DNA of 64,000 bases from CAYYNP01 sp964472545 (lineage in GTDB: Bacteria; Planctomycetota; Planctomycetia; Pirellulales; Thermoguttaceae), in contig CAYYNP010000004.1 in the NCBI GenBank assembly GCA_964472545.1, forward strand, positions 1 to 64,000, read 5' to 3'. The notes below the pieces were generated by a model, which saw only the letters and a list, made by a program, of their open reading frames with translations, did no database searches and was not told the DNA's origin. Position numbers and translations under genes: made by a program. Of the stretch, positions 17,439 to 25,535 are shown one piece after another (within the stretch, counting starts at the first letter, position 1; each line of letters starts with the position of its first letter).

Positions 17439-17466
17439 GGTTATCCGTCGTGTTGCTAAGTTGGCG

Positions 17467-18351
17467 TTACCCGTTTAAGGCCTCGGCACCGCTGAGCACT
17501 TCCAGCAGCTCGGCGGTGATCTGACCCTGTCGGGCACGGTTGTAGATCATCGTCAGGTGGCTGATCATCGAATCGGCGTTCTCGGTGGCGGCCTTCATGG
17601 CCATCATCCGGGCGATCTGCTCGCTGACGGCCGCATCGAGAAAGCACTTGAACAGCTTGACCTTGAAGCTGGTCGGCACGACCTCGTCGAGGATGCTCTC
17701 GGCCGAGGGGAGAAACTCGTACTCGGTGGCCGCGGCTGATTCCTCTTCGTGTTCTTCTTCGCCGGTAAGATCGGCCAGCGGCAGCAGCGTTTCGACCGTG
17801 GCGATCTGCTTGCTGAGGCTCTCGAACCGCGTGTAGACCACGTCGAGCCGGTCGAGTTCGCCCTGCTCAAAGGCCTCGAGATATCGCGAGGCCAGCACGT
17901 CGACCTCCTCGAAGGTCGGCTTGTCCTCGAAGTGGTTGAAGGTCTCGTCCGGCTGAACGCCGCGGAACCGGAAGGCCCCGATGCCGCGTTTGCCGGAGAC
18001 CTCCAACCGCACCTGCGGGACCGACTCCTGCAGTTCCGCCAGCCGAGGCCAGGCCTGCCGCAAAACACTCGAGTTGTATCCGGCGCACATCCCCCGGTTG
18101 GCCGTCAACACCAGCAGGATCGCCCGCTTTGTCTCTTCCCGCGGCTGCAAGAGCGGATGGTCGACCTCCGAGCCGCTACGAGCGAGATGCCCGACCAGGG
18201 CCGTGATGCGGTTGGTATAGGCCGTGGCGTCGATTGCCCGATCCATGGCGCGCTTGAATTGCGCCGTGGAGATCAGTTCCATCGTCCGCGTGATCTTGCG
18301 GATGTTGCGGATCGACTTGCGGCGTTTATCGAGGGCTCGGGCTTTGGCCAT
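17467..18351 (-). CDS. atpG: F1Fo ATP synthase gamma subunit
   Basis: The product has 294 residues. It starts 'MAKARALDKRRKSIRNIRKI' and ends with the coiled-coil helix 'MISHLTMIYNRARQGQITAE', both diagnostic of the central rotor shaft. An acidic insertion ('TGEEEHEEESAAATEYEFLP') lies near residue 200. It sits between atpA and atpD. The start ATG at 18351 has a CT-rich leader without a Shine-Dalgarno. The 72-base spacer to atpA carries short tandem repeats. Confidence 0.97.
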   Translation of the reverse strand: MAKARALDKRRKSIRNIRKITRTMELISTAQFKRAMDRAIDATAYTNRITALVGHLARSGSEVDHPLLQPREETKRAILLVLTANRGMCAGYNSSVLRQAWPRLAELQESVPQVRLEVSGKRGIGAFRFRGVQPDETFNHFEDKPTFEEVDVLASRYLEAFEQGELDRLDVVYTRFESLSKQIATVETLLPLADLTGEEEHEEESAAATEYEFLPSAESILDEVVPTSFKVKLFKCFLDAAVSEQIARMMAMKAATENADSMISHLTMIYNRARQGQITAELLEVLSGAEALNG

Positions 18352-18420
18352 GGGGGAGTTGGGAGTAGATAGTAGGCAGTATGCAGTGGACGGTAGGCAG
18401 TGTTCAGTGGATAGTGAGGA
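18352..18420. repeat. Short tandem repeats and CT-rich leader between atpA and atpG
   Basis: Read on the minus strand, the spacer contains two units of CCACTGxAxACTGCCTAC followed by CTACTCCCAACTCCCCC up to the atpG start. The second part matches the SD-less leader type seen before atpC, ribF and the nrnA-like gene. Confidence 0.65.
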
Positions 18421-18423
18421 GTC

Positions 18424-19959
18424 TTATACCGTGGCCGTTTCCGGGGCGAGTTTGTCGGCGTATAGCTTCTGGAATTCTTCGAGGGCTGCGTCGAGTTCGG
18501 CGGCCGTCTCGTCGTCGAGGTCTTTGGTGTCGGTGATCTTCTGCCAGATCGACCTCTTCTCTTCGTTGATGAACTTCAAGAAGGCCTCTTCCCAGGCGGG
18601 CACCTCGGGCAGCGGGATCGCGTCGAGGTGGCCGCGGGTGCCGGCGTAGATGCTCAACACCTGATCGGTCACGTGTAGCGGCTTGTAAAGGCCCTGCTTC
18701 AACAGTTCGGTCATACGGTAACCGCGGTCGAGCCGCGACTGGGTGGCGGCGTCCAAGTCGGTTCCCAACTGGGCGAAGGCCTCCAACTCGCGAAATGCGG
18801 CCAGGTCGAGCCGCAGACCGCCGGCCACCTTCTTCATCGCCGGCACCTGGGCCGCCCCGCCCACTCGCGAGACCGAGATACCCACGTTCATCGCCGGACG
18901 CTGACCGGCGAAGAACAGGTCCGGCTGCAAGTAGATCTGGCCGTCGGTGATCGAGATCACGTTGGTGGGGATATAGGCGGAGACCTCGCCTTCGAGCGTT
19001 TCGACGATCGGCAGCGCGGTGAGCGATCCGCCGCCGAGTTCGTCGTTGAGCTTGCTGGCCCGTTCCAACAGCCGGCTGTGGCAATAGAAGACGTCGCCCG
19101 GATAGGCCTCGCGGCCCGGCGGACGCCGCATCAAGAGCGAAAGCTGGCGATAGGCCTGGGCCTGGCGGGAGAGGTCGTCGTAGATGATCAGTGCGTGTTC
19201 GCCCTTGAACATGAAGTACTCGGCCATGGCACAGCCGGCGTACGGGGCGATGTACTGCAAGGGGGCCGGGTCGCTGGCTCCGGCCACGATCACCGTGGTG
19301 TAGTCCATGGCCCCTTCGTTGCGCAAGGCCTCGATCAGCCCGGCCACGGTCGATTCCTTCTGGCCGATGGCGATGTAGAAGCACTTCACGCCGGTGTTCT
19401 TCTGATTGACGATCGTGTCGATGCAGATGGCCGTCTTGCCGGTCTTGCGGTCGCCGATGATCAACTCGCGCTGGCCGCGTCCGATGGGGGTCATCGCGTC
19501 GATGGCCTTGATGCCGGTCTGCAAGGGCTCTTTGACCGGCTGGCGTTCGGCCACGCCGGCGGCGATCACCTCGACCGGCCGCCGCTCGGAGGCGACAATC
19601 GGCCCGCCGCCGTCGAGCGGATTGCCCAACGGGTCGATCACGCGTCCCAGCACGCCTTCGCCCACCGGCACGCTCAACAGCCGCCCGGTGCTGCGGACTT
19701 CGTCGCCTTCGTTGATCTCGAGGAAGTCGCCGAGGATGATCACACCCACGGAGTTTTCTTCGAGGTTGAAGGCCAGTCCCATCGCTTCGCCGGGGAACTC
19801 GACCATCTCGCCGGCCATTACGCCGGAAAGGCCGTACACTCGAGCGATACCGTCACCCACTTCGATCACGCGACCGACTTCACGAACGTCGATCTGCGAC
19901 TCGAATTGCTCAATTTCCTGCTGGATAACGGAAGCGATCTCGTCGGCTTTGAATTTCAT
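18424..19959 (-). CDS. atpA: F1Fo ATP synthase alpha subunit
   Basis: The product has 511 residues. It starts 'MKFKADEIASVIQQEIEQF' at ATG 19959, behind AGGAG; an ATG 15 bases upstream is less well placed. The P-loop variant 'GDRKTGKTAI', 'QKNTGVKCFYIAIGQKEST' and 'SISVSRVGG'-type motifs mark the non-catalytic alpha subunit. Its first 50 bases overlap the 3' end of atpH in another frame, an unusually long overlap for this pair. The overlap probably couples translation of delta and alpha. Confidence 0.98.
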   Translation of the reverse strand: MKFKADEIASVIQQEIEQFESQIDVREVGRVIEVGDGIARVYGLSGVMAGEMVEFPGEAMGLAFNLEENSVGVIILGDFLEINEGDEVRSTGRLLSVPVGEGVLGRVIDPLGNPLDGGGPIVASERRPVEVIAAGVAERQPVKEPLQTGIKAIDAMTPIGRGQRELIIGDRKTGKTAICIDTIVNQKNTGVKCFYIAIGQKESTVAGLIEALRNEGAMDYTTVIVAGASDPAPLQYIAPYAGCAMAEYFMFKGEHALIIYDDLSRQAQAYRQLSLLMRRPPGREAYPGDVFYCHSRLLERASKLNDELGGGSLTALPIVETLEGEVSAYIPTNVISITDGQIYLQPDLFFAGQRPAMNVGISVSRVGGAAQVPAMKKVAGGLRLDLAAFRELEAFAQLGTDLDAATQSRLDRGYRMTELLKQGLYKPLHVTDQVLSIYAGTRGHLDAIPLPEVPAWEEAFLKFINEEKRSIWQKITDTKDLDDETAAELDAALEEFQKLYADKLAPETATV

Positions 19960-20569
19960 GGACGCTCCTGTCAATCATCTGCTGACGCACGTTGTTGAGT
20001 TGGTTGGCGATCGAGCCGTCGTAGACCGTATCGCCGACGCGGATCACCACTCCGCCGATCAACTCCGGATCGACGACTTGCTCGACCAGCGGCTCGGCCC
20101 CCAGGGCGGCCTTCAGCCCCGCGGCGACCCCGCCGGCCAGCGCGTCGCCGACCGGTTCGGCCGTGGCCACTTGCACCCGTACGCGGCCCTGCATCTGGTC
20201 GTGCAGTTCCCCGAGGCGGTGGCGGATCACCCGCAAACAGTCGAGCCGGCCGTGCTGGGCAACGACCTTCAGGAAGTTCACCAGCGTGGCCGAAGCCCTG
20301 CCGCCGAGTACGCGGTCGATCACGCCGATCTTCTCCTCGGGCGAGACCAACGCGGAACTGAGCACGGTCTCGAGCCTGGGGTAGCCGTCGAGCACGTCGG
20401 CGATCAGCGAGTCGAACTCCTCGATCACCGCCGCGGTGGCGCCTGCCGTTTCGGCGGCGCCGAGCAATGCCTCGGCGTAAACGTCGGCGATATGCTCGAC
20501 GCCCACGTCGGCATCGATCTGGGCCGCCGTGCGGCTGTCGTCGGCCTGGCTGTCCTTGGGCTCGGGCAT
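19910..20569 (-). CDS. atpH: F1Fo ATP synthase delta subunit
   Basis: The product has 219 residues, longer than the usual ~180 because of an N-terminal acidic extension (~30 residues, 'MPEPKDSQADDSRTAAQIDA'). The core 'ADVYAEALLGAAE', 'FLKVVAQHGRL' and C-terminal 'GGVVIRVGDTVYDGSI' are typical of the peripheral-stalk OSCP/delta subunit that joins F1 to subunit b. ATG 20569 is preceded by AGGAG at a long 13-base spacing. The C-terminal 16 residues are encoded by DNA that also encodes the start of alpha. Confidence 0.95.
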   Translation of the reverse strand: MPEPKDSQADDSRTAAQIDADVGVEHIADVYAEALLGAAETAGATAAVIEEFDSLIADVLDGYPRLETVLSSALVSPEEKIGVIDRVLGGRASATLVNFLKVVAQHGRLDCLRVIRHRLGELHDQMQGRVRVQVATAEPVGDALAGGVAAGLKAALGAEPLVEQVVDPELIGGVVIRVGDTVYDGSIANQLNNVRQQMIDRSVHEIQSRRDRFRYPAGN

Positions 20570-20614
20570 CGTCTGCTGCCAACTCCTAAACGGGAAAGTC
20601 TCCAAAAAGGCGTG

Positions 20615-21268
20615 CTATCCGCCGTTGCCCGAGGGCTTCGTGGCGAAGTCACCCACGGTCCGCCGAATCAGTTTCGCATGGTCGTCCGGCTTCAATTCGG
20701 CCTGGACGATCTTGCCGGCCAGCTCAACCGCCAAATTGGCCGAATGCTCGGCCAACTCCTTCATCGCGCCGGCGGCCGCGGTGTCGATCTGCTCGAGCGC
20801 CCGCTGACGCTCCGAGTCGGCGTCTTCGCGGGCCTGGTCGATCATCTCGCGGCCGGTCTTCTCGGCGTCCTGCCGGGCCTGCGCGAGCATCTCGCGGACC
20901 TCGTCCTTCGAGTCGGCCAGCTTCTGCTCGTACTGGCCAAGCAACTCCTTCGCCTGGCGGTTCGACTCGTCGGCCTGTTGGATCTGGTCGGCGATGCCTT
21001 GCTCGCGCGTTTCCAGCCCCCGGGCGATCGGCCCCCAGGCGAACTTCCAGAGGACGGCCAACAGCACGAGAAACACGACGCCGGTCCAGAGGGCCAGGTC
21101 GCGCTTCGGGTCGAGCGGATTCATGTCCACCTCGCCCTCGCCGTGCGCGCCGTGTGCGGCGTCACCTTGCGCGGCATCGGCCGTCGTGGTGGTCGCCGAC
21201 GCGGCGCCGCGGGAGACCATCGCGGTCAACATCAACACCACTGCGATAAGGACTCGGATCCCAGTCAT
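20615..21268 (-). CDS. atpF: F1Fo ATP synthase subunit b with signal-peptide-like N-terminus
   Basis: The product has 217 residues; typical bacterial b subunits are ~160. A cleavable-looking signal ('VLIAVVLMLTAMVSRGAASA') and a His/Asp-containing spacer ('GDAAHGAHGEGEVDMN') precede the normal anchor helix 'WTGVVFLVLLAVLWKFAWGP'. A long charged coiled coil follows ('LLGQYEQKLADSKDEVREML'). It forms the peripheral stalk between subunit a and delta. The extra N-terminal segment parallels that of atpE in the same operon. Confidence 0.95.
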   Translation of the reverse strand: MTGIRVLIAVVLMLTAMVSRGAASATTTTADAAQGDAAHGAHGEGEVDMNPLDPKRDLALWTGVVFLVLLAVLWKFAWGPIARGLETREQGIADQIQQADESNRQAKELLGQYEQKLADSKDEVREMLAQARQDAEKTGREMIDQAREDADSERQRALEQIDTAAAGAMKELAEHSANLAVELAGKIVQAELKPDDHAKLIRRTVGDFATKPSGNGG

Positions 21269-21300
21269 AGTTGCGGCCTAGACGCTCGGGGACGGACGGA

Positions 21301-21642
21301 CTAGCTAAACCATGCGACGACCAAGGCGAAAAACGTGACGCCTTCGAGCAACGCGGCTGCAATGATCATCGCCGTTTGGATGTTGGCGGCGACCTCGGGT
21401 TGACGGGCCATGCTCTCGACCGCACACGATCCGATCTTCGAGATGCCGTAGGCGGCGCCGAGAATGATCATGCCCGCACCAAACGCCCCGCCGAAGAGCG
21501 GATAACCGCTCGAATCGGACGTGCCGTCGTCTTCCTCTGTCGCCGGGGGCGGGTCGGCGGCTTGGGCGATGGCCGGCAGCACGGACAACGAGAGTCCCAG
21601 TAGTACAATGCTTAGAATCGAAAGCCTGGTCAGTTTGCTCAC
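21301..21642 (-). CDS. atpE: F1Fo ATP synthase subunit c with cleavable-looking extension
   Basis: The product has 113 residues against the usual 75-90. It starts at GTG 21642 behind GGAGACAG. The first ~45 residues are a signal-peptide-like run and an acidic linker ('ATEEDDGTSDSSG'). Then come TM1 ('FGAGMIILGAAYGISKIG'), the polar loop 'ARQPE' and TM2 with the ion-carrying Glu in 'ALLEGVTFFALVV'. TM1 has no Gln/Glu Na+ ligand, so proton coupling is the better reading. This subunit forms the rotating ring. Confidence 0.96.
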   Translation of the reverse strand: MSKLTRLSILSIVLLGLSLSVLPAIAQAADPPPATEEDDGTSDSSGYPLFGGAFGAGMIILGAAYGISKIGSCAVESMARQPEVAANIQTAMIIAAALLEGVTFFALVVAWFS

Positions 21643-21700
21643 CTGATCTGTCTCCTTGCCAAAACGTGGATAGTGCTCGGCGGCATCGTGGCACCGAAGG

Positions 21701-22570
21701 TCAGTGCTGGTGGATTGCCATGCCGATGAACAATGCCGAAAGGAACGTGAAAATGTATGCTTGCAGAAAGGCGACGAACAACTCCAGCAAGCTCAGCGCC
21801 ACCGTGCCGAGGATGCTGATCGGAGTCACGGCGTACCAGAGGATGCCCTGGTCGGCGGTCATCGTAATGAACCCCAAGAGTACCGCCAGCACCAAGTGGC
21901 CGGCGAACATGTTGATCAACAGACGCACGGAAAGTACGAAGTGCTTGATCAGCAGGCCCATCACCTCGATCACCAGCACCATCGGCTTGATCACCACCGC
22001 CATCACCAGCGGCAGTTCCATATGCGGTACCTGGCCGGTCCAATAGCCCATCAGGCCGTGCTTCTTCATGCCCGTGCCCACCACCGTGCAGAAGGTGATC
22101 CCGGCCATCGCCGCGGTCATCCCCCAAGCTCCGGTGGGCGAGCCGGCCCAGGGGACCATGCCCAGCAAGTTGCAGAAGAGGATGAAGAAGAAGATCGTCC
22201 AGATCAGCGGCAGGAAGCGGTCGGCCTCTTTGCCGCCGATGGCCGGACGGACCACGTCGTTGCGGATGAACAGCAGCATCGCCTCGAAGAGGTTCCAGAG
22301 CTTGCCCTGCGGCGGCTTACCCCGGGAGACCCGCCACGCCAGCGGCACGAAGATCACGATCATCAGCACCGCCGCCACCACCTCGAGCACCATGTACTTG
22401 GTCAACTCCATCCCCTGCACCCAGGCAGGAGGATCCTCCACCCCCATCCACCCGGCGATCTCTACCGGCTGCGGAATGTGCAGATGGTATCCTTCCGCCG
22501 TCCCGTTGGGGAGGTGGAAACCGTGGGCGTCTTTGACGTGCCCGGCGAGTTGTGATTGGTCGACAGCCAC
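21701..22570 (-). CDS. atpB: F1Fo ATP synthase subunit a
   Basis: The product has 289 residues. It starts at GTG 22570, three bases after the atpI-like stop. It is a polytopic membrane protein that carries the two proton half-channels. The essential Arg lies in 'FVLSVRLLINMFAGH', and the last helix 'ELFVAFLQAYIFTFLSALFI' carries the conserved Gln. The N-terminal ~60 residues are a His-rich soluble segment ('DAHGFHLPNGTAEGYHLH') before TM1. Confidence 0.97.
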   Translation of the reverse strand: MAVDQSQLAGHVKDAHGFHLPNGTAEGYHLHIPQPVEIAGWMGVEDPPAWVQGMELTKYMVLEVVAAVLMIVIFVPLAWRVSRGKPPQGKLWNLFEAMLLFIRNDVVRPAIGGKEADRFLPLIWTIFFFILFCNLLGMVPWAGSPTGAWGMTAAMAGITFCTVVGTGMKKHGLMGYWTGQVPHMELPLVMAVVIKPMVLVIEVMGLLIKHFVLSVRLLINMFAGHLVLAVLLGFITMTADQGILWYAVTPISILGTVALSLLELFVAFLQAYIFTFLSALFIGMAIHQH

Positions 22571-22573
22571 GGT

Positions 22574-23011
22574 TTAGGATGTATCCTCAGCAGCGTCGGG
22601 GAGACGACCCGGAGTCGCAGCCGAAGGCAGCGACAGCACTGTCTCTATCCCCAGGGTGACCAGATAAAACCCTACAAGATAATACAAAGCCCCCGACCTT
22701 ACCAGCCCCCCAAATAAGAACTTCGCCATGACGGCAAACGCCAGCGGTATTCCCATCCGCGGCGCCATGCCGATCAACATGCCGTGCAGCGGCTTTTCGC
22801 GCCGCTGGCATATCGACGCCGCGATCAGCGCGAGCACCGCGCCGACCAGGCACACCGCGGCCGGAACGGCAGCCGCTACGACCGCCTTGCCGCCGCCGAT
22901 GGGCCCGGCGATCGAGGCCACCACACCCAGCGCAGCGAGGACCACTCCGGTAAGCAGGCCGATGCGCGCTGCCAAGCCCGCGCCCCGCAGTTTGACCATC
23001 CACTTTGCCAC
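22574..23011 (-). CDS. atpI: ATP synthase subunit I-like membrane protein (AtpI)
   Basis: The product has 145 residues from GTG 23011 (AGGG upstream); ATG 22999 is an alternative. About four hydrophobic helices occur ('IGLLTGVVLAALGVVASIAG', 'VVAAAVPAAVCLVGAVLALIAA', 'GIPLAFAVMAKFLFGG', 'ALYYLVGFYLVTLGIE'). Size, topology and position directly before atpB fit the AtpI/UncI family, which helps assemble the c-ring or supply Mg2+. The family is poorly conserved, so the assignment rests mainly on context. Confidence 0.75.
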   Translation of the reverse strand: MAKWMVKLRGAGLAARIGLLTGVVLAALGVVASIAGPIGGGKAVVAAAVPAAVCLVGAVLALIAASICQRREKPLHGMLIGMAPRMGIPLAFAVMAKFLFGGLVRSGALYYLVGFYLVTLGIETVLSLPSAATPGRLPDAAEDTS

Positions 23012-23019
23012 GCTGTGCC

Positions 23020-23334
23020 CTATTGCTTGGTGGGGCCCTCTTGCGTCGCGTCCCCACCCTCCGGCGGACGCTGCTTCTGAGCCGCGCTGCCCTTTTTCTT
23101 TCCCGCGCTGCTTGTGGGGGGCGAACTCGTCAATCGAATCAGGTGCCAAAACCCGATCGCCGGCCCCAAGGCGGCGCCGACCATGGTCAGCCACGGCCTC
23201 GTTCCCCACGTTGCATCGAGCCAATACCCGCCCAGTGCCGGCACGACCATTTCCAACGAGATCGTGGTGATCCGCGAGGCCCACTCCATGGCCAAGACCA
23301 ACGCGGGGCGATCGTCGGACGGTTCATTCACCAC
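23020..23334 (-). CDS. AtpZ/AtpQ-like small membrane protein of the atp operon
   Basis: The product has 104 residues if it starts at GTG 23334. The first ATG of the frame, at 23400, would add 22 residues encoded by a 16-bp tandem repeat and has no Shine-Dalgarno, so I do not prefer it. Two hydrophobic helices form a hairpin ('ISLEMVVPALGGYWLDATWG', 'PWLTMVGAALGPAIGFWHLI'), followed by a basic tail. The 'GYWLD..WGTRPWLTMVGAALG' pattern is characteristic of AtpZ-type subunits encoded first in many atp operons. Confidence 0.75.
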   Translation of the reverse strand: MVNEPSDDRPALVLAMEWASRITTISLEMVVPALGGYWLDATWGTRPWLTMVGAALGPAIGFWHLIRLTSSPPTSSAGKKKGSAAQKQRPPEGGDATQEGPTKQ

Positions 23335-23357
23335 GGGAGGCTTGCCGATCGTTCGGG

Positions 23358-23404
23358 CAGGCTGGCGTTCCGACAGGCTGGCATTCCGACAGGCTGGCAT
23401 TCGA
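23358..23404. repeat. Tandem 16-bp repeat CAGGCTGGCATTCCGA, three units
   Basis: Units at 23358-23373, 23374-23389 and 23390-23404 differ by one base or a one-base deletion. They lie between the atp promoter and the atpZ-like gene, so they are transcribed as part of its leader. Confidence 0.85.
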
Positions 23405-23424
23405 GCAAGCTGGGAAAGCCGGTA

Positions 23425-23453
23425 AAGTTAGCTTTCCCATAGTGTTTTGTCAA
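23425..23453 (-). promoter_or_regulatory. Predicted sigma70-like promoter of the atp operon
   Basis: On the minus strand a perfect TTGACA (-35, 23448-23453) is followed by a 17-base spacer and TAACTT (-10, 23425-23430). Transcription would begin near 23418, just ahead of the tandem repeat and the first atp gene. I see no comparable promoter elsewhere in the 23335-23690 spacer. Confidence 0.6.
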
Positions 23454-23688
23454 GCAGCCAGGCACGACAGTTGGCGCGGGTGCGGCTTGTCGGAGTGTTG
23501 TCAGGGAAGTCAGGAAAAAATGCTGGAAATATCCCGCAAACCGCCGGTTCATCGCCCTCCCTCTTTAGGGGTGATTTCCCTAAGTTCGGCACCGTTTCTT
23601 TCGGGAGCATGATATCGTAAGTTGTTGGTGAAAAAGAAGATACGAAACGACTTGCGATCAATTCGCGATTATCCCCAAGATCGGATCA

Positions 23689-23717
23689 TTGCGGAAAATC
23701 CGACCGCCGGCTATAAT
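23689..23717 (+). promoter_or_regulatory. Predicted sigma70-like promoter of the DUF4912 gene
   Basis: TTGCGG (23689-23694), a 17-base spacer and a consensus TATAAT (23712-23717) give a strong match. The first good start downstream is 24082, so the leader would be about 358 nt. The atp promoter points the other way 236 bases to the left. This promoter and leader fill most of the 680-base gene-free stretch. Confidence 0.6.
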
Positions 23718-24081
23718 CGTACGTATTGGCGTTTTCCGTCTCGCCCGACGTTAACCCCCGGGTACCTGCCAGTGACGGTCGACGCTAGGTGAACGAGTTG
23801 AGTCTCCAACAAGAGGTTCCGGTTATTGAGGTTCGATCCCTACCCACCATTGGTCGATCCTTGCCGGATGTGAAGACGTTATTCGCCGGACGAAATTCCG
23901 TTCGGCCCTTGTTGGAACGTCGTTCGCGGTTTTTATCGCACGAAACCATTACGGCTACGGACTGCCGGAATAGACTGGGCGCTACGGATTTCGAGTCAGG
24001 GACGGCGCGAATCCACCGACCGAAAGGTCGCGGCCCGTCGTCCTCGCGACGATCGGCGGCGACTACCCGGAGGTAAGTCCC

Positions 24082-25260
24082 ATGATTACTGCGGCAAAAC
24101 TCAAAACGCGCACGGTCAAAGATTTGGCCGCGATGGCCAAGAGGAAGCGCATCCTCGGTTGGCACTCGATGCGTAAAGACGACCTTGTCCGGGCGTTGTT
24201 GAAGCACGCCAAGGCCGCCGCACGTTCCAAGTCGGCCCAGCAAAACGGCCGCAGCAAGTCGAGGGCGAAGAAGGCCTCCACCACGCAATCCAACGGCGCG
24301 AAACGGGCGAAGACGGCGAAACCTGTCGCGAAACCGGCGGCAAAGAAACCCACACCGAAGAAGCCCACCAGCCCCTACGCCCGCCGTAAGCTGAACGCGT
24401 TGAAGAAGAAGCTCACCGTATCGAAAGACCTCGCCCTGAACACGGCCGCCGAGAACGGCAGTGCCAAGGACCGCCTGGTCGCCATGGTGCGGGATCCGTA
24501 CTGGCTGCATGCCCATTGGGAGCTTTCCCGGCGGAGCGTCGATCGGGCGAAGGTCGCCCTGGGCCAACACTGGCACGAGGCCCGGCCCGTGCTGCGGTTG
24601 AACAAGGTCGCACGAAACGGCACCACGAACTCCGCCCGGCGCGTGATCCGCGACATCGTGATCCACGGCGGCGTGAACAACTGGTACGTCGACGTGCAGG
24701 ATCCGCCCGGCAGCTACCTGCTGGAGATCGGCTACTTGGCCGGTAAGAACAATTTCTTCTGCCTCGCCCGCAGCAACGTGGTGACCACGCCGCGGCCGGG
24801 GTCCAGCGAGTCGTTCGACAAGAACTGGTCGGAAGAGGCCAGGGATTTCGATCGGGTTTACGCGATGAGCGGCGGCCATCTGGATCAAGAGCCGAATCGC
24901 GAGTTGAAAGAACTCCTCGAAGAGCGGCTTCGGCGGCCCATGGGCGACCCGTCGCCGACCCGATTCGGCCGCGGCGCGGCCAAGCGGTCCGACGACATCG
25001 ACGATTTCAACTTCGAGGTGGAGACCGAACTGATCGTCCACGGCGTTACCGAGCCGGACGCCCACGTCACGCTCCGCGGCGAACCGGTCCATCTCCGCAG
25101 CGACGGCACGTTCGCCGTCCGCTTTACGCTGCCCGACCGCCGCCACGTATTGCCGGTGGTGGCCAGCAGCGGCGACGGCGTCGAGCAACATACCATCGTG
25201 CTGGCCGTCGACCGCAACACCAAAGTGATGGAACCGGTGATCCGCCATCCGGGCGAGTGA
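24082..25260 (+). CDS. DUF4912 protein with Rho-N/SAP-like N-terminus
   Basis: The product has 392 residues with an ideal CGGAGG RBS. Residues ~8-45 ('RTVKDLAAMAKRKRILGWHS', 'MRKDDLVRALLKHAK') resemble the Rho N-terminal/SAP nucleic-acid-binding fold. A very basic Lys/Ala/Pro tail (residues ~46-110) follows. Residues ~125-255 match DUF4912: 'LVAMVRDPYWLHAHWELS', then 'WYVDVQDPPGSYLLEIGYL'. The C-terminus has a beta-rich domain ('LIVHGVTEPDAHVTLRGEPV'). The protein is cytoplasmic and probably nucleic-acid-associated by its basic arm; its actual role is unknown. It carries a long leader behind a strong promoter. Confidence 0.85.
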   Translation: MITAAKLKTRTVKDLAAMAKRKRILGWHSMRKDDLVRALLKHAKAAARSKSAQQNGRSKSRAKKASTTQSNGAKRAKTAKPVAKPAAKKPTPKKPTSPYARRKLNALKKKLTVSKDLALNTAAENGSAKDRLVAMVRDPYWLHAHWELSRRSVDRAKVALGQHWHEARPVLRLNKVARNGTTNSARRVIRDIVIHGGVNNWYVDVQDPPGSYLLEIGYLAGKNNFFCLARSNVVTTPRPGSSESFDKNWSEEARDFDRVYAMSGGHLDQEPNRELKELLEERLRRPMGDPSPTRFGRGAAKRSDDIDDFNFEVETELIVHGVTEPDAHVTLRGEPVHLRSDGTFAVRFTLPDRRHVLPVVASSGDGVEQHTIVLAVDRNTKVMEPVIRHPGE

Positions 25261-25274
25261 CGCTTTACGGAAGA

Positions 25275-25351
25275 GCGTGTGCGGCTGCTTCACAGCAGTG
25301 ATGGCCTGGGTCTTCTCCGTCGAAGCACCTGCTTCTCAGAAGCCGTGGCAC
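25275..25351. repeat. Family D repeat, diverged copy
   Basis: GTGTGCGGCTGCTTCACAGCAGTG faces CTGCTTCTCAGAAGCCGTGGCACAC across a ~28-base middle that contains CTTCTCCGTCGAAG. It is the decayed sibling of the perfect 15404-15480 element. Confidence 0.75.
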
Positions 25352-25535
25352 ACTCGATGGGCCGCCCCTTCCGTCCGGCCACTGCCTACGGTAATCTCAA
25401 GGTATCGGGCATCGGCTCGCGAGGTCCCCCGAACGATCACTAGCCCACCTCACATTGGCCGACGTGCCGTCGGCCGCTAAACGACGTACCGATTCCCACC
25501 CCCAACTCCCCACTCCTGACTCCCAGCTTCCCACC

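Noticed and set aside
23428..23661. 77-codon minus-strand frame upstream of the atp operon
   Set aside because: It spans the predicted promoter and has no family resemblance.
23789..24076. GTG-started 95-codon frame in the DUF4912 leader
   Set aside because: No Shine-Dalgarno and no recognisable domain; composition drifts to Arg/Ser-rich at the end. Kept only as a possible leader ORF.
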